Shown: one piece after another, positions 21,848-30,086 of the stretch
Layout: every line of letters begins with the position of its first letter
Position numbering within the stretch: position 1 is the stretch's first letter
IMG/VR virus record: IMGVR_UViG_3300036768_001582
Coordinates: 1-30,086 of that record
DNA length: 30,086 nt
Direction: 5' to 3' (one strand)
DNA from: a virus
Translations under genes and position numbers: made by a program
Notes under the pieces: generated by a model
What the model was told of the DNA's origin: nothing
Database searches by the model: none
The model's input: only the letters and a program-made list of their open reading frames with translations

Positions 21848-22527
21848 TCACCGCACGCCGGGCAGACGACCTCGATGGCCGACTCCACACCGCCGTCCAT
21901 CTCGTCCAGGAGCGCGAGCACCTCCGCGGCGTCGTCCAGGTCCAGGTCGTCGAGGAACTTGAACTTGTCGTTCGCGTGGACGCCCTCCACCTCGACGATG
22001 CGCGACGCGAGCGCGGCGGTCATCTGCCGCGCGCGATTCTGCTTCATGAGCTGCTCGGCCTTCTTCTCGCCCTCGCCGTCCTGGAGCCGGTACCAGAACG
22101 CGCGGCCCGTCGACGGGAACGTGGCGGCGAGGCGGTTGCCGTTCTTGAACGCCTCGACGGCCAGCTCCGGGAGCGGCTTGAGCGGCAGGTCGTCCAGCGA
22201 CAGCTCCCACTCGAAACGCTCGCCGCACGCCGGCGCGGAGCAGCGGACCTTGAACGCATACTCCGGCCCGTACGTCTTCACGCGGACCTTGAGCATCAGG
22301 ACGAAGCGGTCGCACACGAGCACGCGCGGCCACGCGACCTTCCCCGCCGCGTCGAGCGTGTAGGGGCCGGCGTCCGTCGTCGCCTGCCAGACGGCGCCGT
22401 ACACCGAGTCCAGCGCGGACCCTTTGCGCTGCTCGGCAGCGCTCGCGAGCATGTTGGCTTCCGCGACCTTGAGGCCGCGAATCTCGCCGGCGAGGCCGGA
22501 CGGCAGGACGATGGACGACGTCGACAT
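21781..22527 (-). CDS. Tail assembly chaperone / T4 gp26-like protein with a Cys4 zinc site
   Basis: The protein has 248 residues in the zero frame. The N-terminus (IVLPSGLAGEIRGLKVAEANMLAS) and the following WQATTDAGPY...VLVCDRFVLMLKVRVKTYGPEYAFKVRC resemble the T4 gp26-like family found before tape measures of contractile tails. Cys96, Cys101, Cys222 and Cys225 (RCSAPACG and VCPACG) suit a zinc-binding site. Codons 234-235 (CCT TTC) sit in the heptamer C-CCT-TTC at 21829-21823, where a -1 slip would carry translation into the frame ending at 21560 and give a 322-residue product. The start at 22527 has a GGAGG site. Position between tube and tape measure supports a tail assembly chaperone; baseplate-hub function is the alternative. 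Confidence 0.78.
   Translation of the reverse strand: MSTSSIVLPSGLAGEIRGLKVAEANMLASAAEQRKGSALDSVYGAVWQATTDAGPYTLDAAGKVAWPRVLVCDRFVLMLKVRVKTYGPEYAFKVRCSAPACGERFEWELSLDDLPLKPLPELAVEAFKNGNRLAATFPSTGRAFWYRLQDGEGEKKAEQLMKQNRARQMTAALASRIVEVEGVHANDKFKFLDDLDLDDAAEVLALLDEMDGGVESAIEVVCPACGDTQEMNLPFGKEFWMPQRKKAR
21823..21829 (-). promoter_or_regulatory. Putative -1 ribosomal frameshift heptamer CCCTTTC
   Basis: The coding strand reads CTC CCT TTC GGC in the zero frame, so the heptamer C-CCT-TTC has the X-XXY-YYZ form used for -1 frameshifting. It lies 14 codons before the zero-frame stop (21783-21781), exactly where the overlapping -1 frame is open, and the -1 frame continues to the tape measure gene. 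No other heptamer of this form was noticed in the overlap. No downstream stimulator was established by eye. Confidence 0.65.
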
Positions 22528-22539
22528 GGGTGCCTCCAG

Positions 22540-22579
22540 AAAGAGAAACGGGCCGCGCGGCGTGACCCGCGAAGCCCGT
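22540..22579 (-). terminator. Terminator-like hairpin between the tube and chaperone genes
   Basis: On the minus strand ACGGGC (22579-22574) pairs with GCCCGT (22553-22548), and within it CGCGG pairs with CCGCG around a 6-base loop. TTTCTCTTT follows at once. This has the form of an intrinsic terminator, placed after the sheath and tube genes and immediately before the ribosome site of the chaperone gene. Partial termination would keep sheath and tube levels high and later tail genes lower; this role is inferred. Confidence 0.6.
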
Positions 22580-22608
22580 CCACTATATCACGCCTTCGTG
22601 TTCTTGCG

Positions 22609-23073
<465 letters not shown>

Positions 23074-23110
23074 GGTCTTCTCCGTCAGGTGCTAGAGGTC
23101 AGAGCCGCGG

Positions 23111-25354
<2,244 letters not shown>

Positions 25355-25404
25355 GTTCGGTTCCTCGGGGCGGTGAGAGAGTCCCTATTGGTCGTAGGTT
25401 GCGG

Positions 25405-25692
25405 TCAGGACTGTACCACAACCAAGATGCCAGCGTCACATGCTCGCTTGAACTCGGGGATGAGCCCGAGCGCGACGGGCAGCTTCACCTTCGTCTCGCC
25501 GGCGAGCCACGTCAGCGCGGCGGGGAGCGTCTTCACGACCTCCTTCACGCCGACGTCGCCATCCGGCGTCGTCGCCAGGAGCGCGTACGTCGCCTCCTTC
25601 GGCGCGCAGTCCGGCCGCTCCTCGTAGTCGAGGCCGGCGGGCAGGTTGAGCGTGAAGAGGGTGCGCGACTTGTTCTTGACGGTGAGCGACAT
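25405..25692 (-). CDS. Small hypothetical tail-region protein
   Basis: A 95-residue protein is read from the ATG at 25692. It appears beta-rich in the first half (NKSRTLFTLNLPAGLDYEERPDC) with ATYALLATTPDGDVGVKEVVKTLPAALTWLAGETKVKLPVALGLIPEFKRACDAGILVVV in the rest. I recognise no family. It lies between the IPT/TIG-domain gene and the sheath gene, where many myophages carry small proteins of unknown role. A structural or assembly part in the neck or sheath start is possible from position alone. Confidence 0.62.
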   Translation of the reverse strand: MSLTVKNKSRTLFTLNLPAGLDYEERPDCAPKEATYALLATTPDGDVGVKEVVKTLPAALTWLAGETKVKLPVALGLIPEFKRACDAGILVVVQS

Positions 25693-25695
25693 GGC

Positions 25696-26775
25696 CTATG
25701 CCTCCTCGGCGAGAGCGAGCTGGTAGATGCCCGGCGAGAGATACACCGGCCAGGGGAGCGGCCCGCCCGTGACAGGGTCCGTTGTACCATCACCCACGAG
25801 CACATCGCCACCAGCTCCGGTGCCCGGCGTAGCCGTTCCCGGGGTCAGCACGACCTCCTCGATGGGAGCCGTCCGGCGCACGACCATGTCAGGGTCGTCG
25901 AGGTCGACACCGCGGACGACGATGGCGCCGGAGAACTGCCGCACGTTCGATTCGTTCGGCGTGTTGCCCGTCTGGGGGTCGCTCGTGAGGGCCAGCTCGT
26001 ACCGGACGCGCCCCGCGCTCGCGTCGGCGGGGTCCCGCTGTACGTACAGGTAGGGGTTGCGCTCGAAAAACGCCGCCACCTCCTGCTCGATGTTGAGCAG
26101 CTCGATGACGCTCTCCGACGCCCCGAGCAGGTTGAAGCCGACGTCGACACACCGCGCCGGCCGCAGCGTCGCGAAGCCGCCGGGGACGGTGACCTGGCGC
26201 GGCACGTTGGAGCTGTAGAAGCGGTTGAGCGTGAGCTGCGGGCCGACGAGGACGAGCGACGGCAGCTCCGCAATCTCGATGGTGTTCAACCCATCCGCAG
26301 GCGTCGCGTCGAAGTCGGTGTGCACGGTCACGGAGACGTTCTCCATGACCTCGCGCTTGAGCGCGCGGAGCAACGTTCGGACGACGCGAGCGAGGATGCG
26401 CTCCGCGCTGAGGCTCTCGCCGGAGAGCATCGGGCGCCGAAGCGTGAGCGCGGCGGGCAGCGTGACCGTCTCGCCGGGGATGGTCGCGCCGCCGGCGTCG
26501 ACGTTGTCGACGCGGAGGCCCACCACGCCCGGGTCGTGCGACGGGACGAGCACGTGGAGCTGGGTCGCGGAGACGACGTCGACGCGCTCGACCTCGGTGA
26601 GCGCGCCGCCCGCGGCGACGAGCCACGCGCGAACGCTCGCCGGGGGCTTCGGAGCGGGGCCGGTCGCCGGCGGCGCGGCGGGGAGCTGGAAGTTGGACCC
26701 CTGGACGACGACGAGAAAGCGGCCGCCGGTCACGCCCGACGTCGGGGAGAGCGACGAGATGGTGGGGACCGCCAC
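25696..26775 (-). CDS. IPT/TIG-domain protein in the tail-terminator position
   Basis: The protein has 359 residues, starting at the GTG at 26775. Residues 1-105 are an IPT/TIG Ig-like domain: VPTISSLSPTSGVTGGRFLVVVQGSNFQ...VDVVSATQLHVLVPSHDPGVVGLRVDN. After a helix (AERILARVVRTLLRALKREVMENV) comes a beta-rich part (SVTVHTDFDATPADGLNTIEIAELPSLVLVGPQLTLNRFYSSN, then RYELALTSDPQTGNTPNESNVRQFSGAIVVRGVDL) whose order and place resemble a tail terminator/completion protein. The last 60 residues are Gly/Pro/Thr-rich. It lies between the tail-completion gene and the sheath gene. The Ig domain is well supported; the terminator role is inferred. Confidence 0.68.
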   Translation of the reverse strand: MAVPTISSLSPTSGVTGGRFLVVVQGSNFQLPAAPPATGPAPKPPASVRAWLVAAGGALTEVERVDVVSATQLHVLVPSHDPGVVGLRVDNVDAGGATIPGETVTLPAALTLRRPMLSGESLSAERILARVVRTLLRALKREVMENVSVTVHTDFDATPADGLNTIEIAELPSLVLVGPQLTLNRFYSSNVPRQVTVPGGFATLRPARCVDVGFNLLGASESVIELLNIEQEVAAFFERNPYLYVQRDPADASAGRVRYELALTSDPQTGNTPNESNVRQFSGAIVVRGVDLDDPDMVVRRTAPIEEVVLTPGTATPGTGAGGDVLVGDGTTDPVTGGPLPWPVYLSPGIYQLALAEEA

Positions 26776-26796
26776 GAGCGCAGCCTAACACGAGAA

Positions 26797-27504
26797 CTAG
26801 GGCGTGCCGAGCTTCCCGCCCGTCAGCATCGCGATGCGCTTCGCCATGCGCTGCTGGGCGTCCTTCACCCAGACGTCGTACGCCGGTCGGATGAACGGGC
26901 GCGGCGGGATGCGGATGACGAGGAAGCGCTTGCCGCCCTTGCTGCCGCCGGGCTTCGGCCCCTTCCCGAGCTGCTTGGCGAGCACGCCCAGGAAGCGTTG
27001 CATCTTGGGCGTGATGCGCACCACGATGGTCTTACCGAATTCCTGGACCATGCCGATGTTCACGAGCGGCGCGCCGCCGGGGGAGCTGCTCTTCGCCTGC
27101 TTCAGCACCCCGACGAAGGCCGTCGTCTCGCGCTTATTGTCCTCCATCACGACGTACGTGATGGCGTCGTAGAGGTCGGCGCGCGCCATGAGCGGCTTCG
27201 ACCCGCGGATGGGCGGCTTGGCGAGTCGGCGCGACGCGACGGTCCACAGCGACAGCGCCGCGAACGGAGCACCGGCCGGCGCGCCGCCGCGCTGGAGATT
27301 CTGCTTGATGATGCGGACGGCGAGCGCGGCCTCCTGCTTCACCGCGCGGTTGATGGCGGTGTCGAGCGAGAGCGAGCGCGTGACCCGTAGCGCCTTCTCC
27401 CAGTCACCGATGAGGTCAAACTTGGTGCTGAGCTTCGGTTTCGCGCCACCCCCACCGCCTCCGCCGCCAACGAAGCGGCCGCCGGCTCCCCGTTGCCCGG
27501 CCAC
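26797..27504 (-). CDS. Tail completion / virion morphogenesis-like protein (gpS/HK97-gp10-like)
   Basis: The protein has 235 residues, starting at the GTG at 27504, with an N-terminal Gly run (GGGGGGGG near 14-20). The core SLDTAINRAVKQEAALAVRIIKQNLQRGGAPAGAPFAALSLWTVASR is the usual helix plus G.....A.F..LS..T pattern of virion morphogenesis proteins; ADLYDAITYVV follows, then VNIGMVQEFGKTI and the C-terminal IPPRPFIRPAYD, the P.RPF...A motif of the family. These proteins complete the tail so that heads can join. It directly follows the head-closure-like gene, as expected in the connector block. Assignment is good. Confidence 0.8.
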   Translation of the reverse strand: MAGQRGAGGRFVGGGGGGGGAKPKLSTKFDLIGDWEKALRVTRSLSLDTAINRAVKQEAALAVRIIKQNLQRGGAPAGAPFAALSLWTVASRRLAKPPIRGSKPLMARADLYDAITYVVMEDNKRETTAFVGVLKQAKSSSPGGAPLVNIGMVQEFGKTIVVRITPKMQRFLGVLAKQLGKGPKPGGSKGGKRFLVIRIPPRPFIRPAYDVWVKDAQQRMAKRIAMLTGGKLGTP

Positions 27505-27507
27505 GGC

Positions 27508-28017
27508 TCACCCCGAGGCCGCGTTGTCGCGGTACTGGAAGAACAGGAAGAGCAGGTTGCGGCCGCGCCCGATGCCGAACGCGTTGGGCTGCACCTCGAC
27601 GCAGTACAGCTCCTCGCGCGGCGTCCAGACCACGTTCTTGGTTCGCGAATCGCGAATGGAATGCAGCCGGTCCCCCACGCGCAGCGTCGCGTTCCCGTCG
27701 GCGTCGACGAGGCCCGAGCGCTCCAGGTCGCGGAAGTGGAGCACCAGGACGAGGTCGCTCGACGGGTTCGCGCCGGAGAAGAACTGGCGCAGCTTCTCCG
27801 CGGAGCCCATCTCGACCTGGCAAGGGAGCAACAGCTCACCCTTCTCTCGCCGCGCCGACGCGCCCGCGCCCTCGCCGCTCGACGGAGGGAGCCGCGCGGG
27901 CTCCTTGAAGTCGGTGTCGTAGCCCGCGCCGCTCTTCGCCGCGGCCGTCGCCTCCGTGTCGAGACGGCGGATGTCCGCAAGGAACGGCTGGATGAGGCGG
28001 CCGCGGTAGCCCATCAC
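27508..28017 (-). CDS. Head-closure / head-tail connector-like protein
   Basis: The protein has 169 residues; the frame begins GTG-ATG, so the start may be 28017 or 28014, and the frame overlaps the preceding stop. The C-terminal half has the pattern of the SPP1 gp16-like closure family: LLLPCQVEMGSAEKLRQFFSGANPSSDLVLVLHFRDLERSGLVDADGNATLRVGDRLHSIRD, that is a strand, a turn, then a beta barrel with LRVGDRL, and KNVVWTPREELYCVEVQPNAFGIGRGRNLLFLFFQYRD. It follows the larger connector gene and precedes the tail-completion gene, the classical order. Assignment rests on order and pattern rather than a strong motif. Confidence 0.65.
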   Translation of the reverse strand: MMGYRGRLIQPFLADIRRLDTEATAAAKSGAGYDTDFKEPARLPPSSGEGAGASARREKGELLLPCQVEMGSAEKLRQFFSGANPSSDLVLVLHFRDLERSGLVDADGNATLRVGDRLHSIRDSRTKNVVWTPREELYCVEVQPNAFGIGRGRNLLFLFFQYRDNAASG

Positions 28018-29093
28018 GCGCTCCCGAACGTCGGCGGCCGCATGTACCGCGCGAGGACCTGGTCAATCTCGGGGTCGCCGGTGATGTTCGCCGCGAGCCC
28101 GAGGTCCTTCGCGGTGAGCAGCTCGTACGACTGGTCCCGCGTGCTCTCGCTCTTGAGCCGGCCCTGGAGAATCGCGTCCTGGCGCTCCTGCGAGAGCAGC
28201 CCGGGGATGTTCCGCAGCATCAGGAGCAGCGCGACGTGTTCGATGTCGTGCGGCGTGCGCCCGAAGGGCGAGCCGTCGGGGTCGGTGTAGCCGAAGACGC
28301 CGCTGACGGAGACGTTTTGCTGGGCCTTCGGGAAGACGAGGCGCGAGAAGCTGAACGGCCGGACGCCAATCCAGTCCTCGGTCATCGAGAACAGCTCCAC
28401 GCGGGGGTTGTTCCGGTCGTCGGGGCTCGTCATCCCCGAGAGGTGGCGGTTGTAGACACGGAGGAATTCCTTGTCGATGGCCTGGTCGCTCGGGCGCACC
28501 GGCCGCGTCGTCACCTTCACCTCGTCGACGGCGATGATGGGGTGCGTGAAGAGCAGCGCGGTGGAGCCCCGCCCGTCGTAGAAGGAGCTGATGTAGCGGG
28601 GCTCGAAAAAGCGGCCCGTGATGGAGTCGATGAACTGGCTGGCGCGGCGGAGCGCGGCGACCACGCGCGCGTCGCTCGCGTCGCAGGCGGCCACGCCGGC
28701 TTCGCGCGCCATGCTCACCGACGCGTAGAACGGCACCGACGGGTCGATGGCGAAGCCCTGGACGTCGAAGGGGACGTCCACGTGCTGCTCGACGCCGCCG
28801 GCCTCGCTCGTCCAGTACCACCGGATGAAGTGGGAGCCCTTGTCGGCCGGCGTCCAGCCGACGGCGGAGAAGCGCCCCGTGCCGAGCTTGTCGGTCACGA
28901 GGTTCACCGGCATCTCCGTCCCCGCGAGCGCAGGGAAGACCTGCACCGGGGCGAGCTGCTCCTCCTCGGTGGCGGTGCGGAAGACCTGGAACGCGAGGTC
29001 CACCGGGTCGACGAGGTGGCCGTTCAGCGCGTGGTGGAACACGAGCTGCTGGTTGCCGACGACGAGCGCCTGTCCGGTCGCGAGCGTTCGCAT
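28014..29093 (-). CDS. Head-tail connector-like protein (gp6/gp15-like core)
   Basis: The protein has 359 residues. Residues about 140-200 (AREAGVAACDASDARVVAALRRASQFIDSITGRFFEPRYISSFYDGRGSTALLFTHPIIAVDEVKVTTRP) match the helical adaptor core: a helix with VVAALRRASQFIDSITGR.F, then F.G.G...L.....I..V..V. The C-terminus (HDIEHVALLLMLRNIPGLL...ESTRDQSYEL) completes the helical bundle. The N-terminal 130 residues form an extra beta-rich domain (LVVGNQQLVFHHALNGHLVDPVDLAFQVF...GHFSAVGW-like) not needed for a connector. The gene begins 33 bases after the preceding stop, and the block to its left is connector, completion and tail. Assignment to the connector group is good. Confidence 0.75.
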   Translation of the reverse strand: MRTLATGQALVVGNQQLVFHHALNGHLVDPVDLAFQVFRTATEEEQLAPVQVFPALAGTEMPVNLVTDKLGTGRFSAVGWTPADKGSHFIRWYWTSEAGGVEQHVDVPFDVQGFAIDPSVPFYASVSMAREAGVAACDASDARVVAALRRASQFIDSITGRFFEPRYISSFYDGRGSTALLFTHPIIAVDEVKVTTRPVRPSDQAIDKEFLRVYNRHLSGMTSPDDRNNPRVELFSMTEDWIGVRPFSFSRLVFPKAQQNVSVSGVFGYTDPDGSPFGRTPHDIEHVALLLMLRNIPGLLSQERQDAILQGRLKSESTRDQSYELLTAKDLGLAANITGDPEIDQVLARYMRPPTFGSA

Positions 29094-29126
29094 GGCGGCA
29101 GTATCGCACGCCGCGCGCGCGTTGTC

Positions 29127-29492
29127 CTAGCCGGGGTTCGGCCCCGCCGCGCCGACCATGATGGCCGCGTCGTCGGCGGAGCGCGCGAGCCCGCGCTGGT
29201 TCTTCGCCTCGTCCCGGAGCGCGGTCGCGACCTGCTCCGCCTCGTCGAGCAGCGCGAGCCCGACGACCGCGACGAGCTGGTCCTCTCCGGTGAGCCCGTC
29301 GGCCTCGGTCGTCTTGAGCAGCTCGCGCACCCGTTGACGCAGCGTCCCGTCGGCCCCGCGCGCGGCGAGGCTCTGACGGAGGGCGTGGGGGAGCCGGAGC
29401 GCGTAGTCCTCCGCGACCGCGCTCCGAAGCCGGGCGAGCGCCGCGACCTCGGAGACGGTCAGCTCCACGGGGAGGCGCGGGGAGCCGCTCAC
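29127..29492 (-). CDS. Small helical hypothetical protein in the head-tail region
   Basis: The protein has 121 residues, starting at the GTG at 29492, whose GTGA overlaps the preceding stop. It is almost wholly helical (SEVAALARLRSAVAEDYALRLPHALRQSLAAR, LRQRVRELLKTTEADG, LVAVVGLALLDEAEQVATALRDEAKNQRGLA) with a short Gly/Pro tail. I recognise no family. The four-base overlap links it tightly to the gene starting at 30076 and it precedes the connector. A capsid or connector accessory part is likely from position only. Confidence 0.62.
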   Translation of the reverse strand: MSGSPRLPVELTVSEVAALARLRSAVAEDYALRLPHALRQSLAARGADGTLRQRVRELLKTTEADGLTGEDQLVAVVGLALLDEAEQVATALRDEAKNQRGLARSADDAAIMVGAAGPNPG

Positions 29493-30076
29493 GCGTCGGG
29501 AGCGCCGGGGACAGTCGGCGGCTTGTTCGTGCGGTTGCGCGGCTTCGTCTTCGGCGGGTTGCTCGCCGGCGCGTCGGGCGTGCCGGGGACCGGAGCGGAC
29601 GCCGCGACGTCGGCGGCGAGGTCCTCGGAGTCCAGGTCGCTCTCGTCGGCGGGTTCGTCGAGCAGCGGGCCGCGGAGCGGCGGCTGGTTCTCCGGCAGGT
29701 CCGCGGTCGTGATGGCGTTCGTCTTCGCATCGCGCTGACGCGGAACACGGCCGCCGAGGTGGTCGCGGCTCGCGCCCTCGACGGAGCGCGGGTCGAGCGC
29801 GGTCGCGCGCTCCGCGGCCGCCTGCTTCTGGCGGCGCTCCAGCTCGATGGCTTCGGCCTTCGTGCAGACGTCGAAAGCCGGCGGGCTCTCCTCGTTGAGC
29901 GGCTCGCTCCGGACCTCGCGCAGCCTCTCGCCGTACGCGGCGTCCACTTCGTACCAGCCGCGGTCCTCCTTGAACACGGCGCCCGTCTGGCCGTCCACGT
30001 ACGTCTTCATGACGTAGCCGCGGCGCGGGTTGAAGGGCTTGAGGCGGACGAGCAGCGTGTCGGGGGTCTTGGCCAT
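29489..30076 (-). CDS. Hypothetical head-proximal protein with a disordered C-terminus
   Basis: The protein has 195 residues, starting at the ATG at 30076, only 10 bases from the window edge. Residues 1-65 look folded (LLVRLKPFNPRRGYVMKTYVDGQTGAVFKEDRGWYEVDAAYGERLREV) and recall small proteins encoded just after major capsid genes. After a helix (AEAIELERRQKQAAAERA) the remaining 100 residues are Asp/Pro/Asn-rich and probably disordered (DEPADESDLDSEDLAADVAASAPVP, KTKPRNRTNKPPTVPG). No family is recognised. It begins the connector block, so the capsid, protease, portal and terminase genes should lie to the right of the window. Confidence 0.65.
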   Translation of the reverse strand: MAKTPDTLLVRLKPFNPRRGYVMKTYVDGQTGAVFKEDRGWYEVDAAYGERLREVRSEPLNEESPPAFDVCTKAEAIELERRQKQAAAERATALDPRSVEGASRDHLGGRVPRQRDAKTNAITTADLPENQPPLRGPLLDEPADESDLDSEDLAADVAASAPVPGTPDAPASNPPKTKPRNRTNKPPTVPGAPDA

Positions 30077-30086
30077 GGGTGGTCTC

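Overview
The window is about 30 kb of very GC-rich DNA (G/C at most third codon positions). It carries the tail, host-recognition and lysis regions of a contractile-tailed phage or prophage. Sheath, tube, tape measure, LysM baseplate protein, gpD-like hub, spike, gp25-like, J-like and gpI-like genes appear in the usual order. Two connector-like genes and a tail-completion gene at the right end imply that a capsid was encoded further right, outside the window. That favours a complete myophage over a headless injection particle. The high GC, the small secreted lipoproteins (one with eight mature cysteines besides the lipid-bearing one) and a periplasmic-type transglycosylase suggest a Gram-negative, possibly myxobacteria-like host. 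No integrase, att site, rRNA, tRNA or clear host gene is visible, so free phage and prophage cannot be told apart.

Layout in the direction of transcription, almost all on the minus strand, from right to left. 30076-26797: head-proximal accessory proteins, head-tail connector, head-closure and tail-completion proteins. 26775-25405: an IPT/TIG-domain protein and a small protein. 25354-22609: tail sheath and tail tube. 22579-22540: a terminator-like hairpin. 22527-21560: a gp26/assembly-chaperone-like gene that appears to continue into a second small ORF by a -1 frameshift at a CCCTTTC heptamer. 21535-18944: tape measure. 18931-13411: tube-associated protein, LysM protein, hub, spike, a hydrophobic unknown, gp25-like wedge, baseplate J. 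13407-6258: a repeat protein, a putative carbohydrate-binding structural protein, a gpI-like wedge protein fused to Ig-like domains, a fibre and three tandem glycine-rich adhesin-like paralogs. 6229-3332: a probable lysis cassette of small membrane proteins, two lipoproteins, a papain-family peptidase and a secreted lytic-transglycosylase-like protein.

Left of a convergent junction with a hairpin at 3277-3296 lies a short plus-strand operon (1974-3232): a PD-(D/E)XK nuclease-like protein and two unknowns. Further left are two minus-strand units, each preceded by the same 37-bp element (466-502 and 1862-1898, 34 of 37 bases identical). The element resembles a promoter with an overlapping CTTGCAAG palindrome. 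One unit encodes a small possible winged-helix protein plus an Asp/Pro-rich protein. The other encodes a MoxR-like AAA+ ATPase cut by the window edge.

The points most worth following are the putative -1 frameshift, the duplicated promoter element, the papain-family enzyme and Cys-rich lipoprotein in the lysis region, the triplicated glycine-rich adhesins, the apparent self-nested module in the sheath, and the repeat protein and Ig-decorated wedge protein of the host-recognition region. Apart from short spacers, the promoter regions at 419-588 and 1825-1973 and the 105-base spacer at 1390-1494 (in which I see nothing clear), the window is coding throughout.
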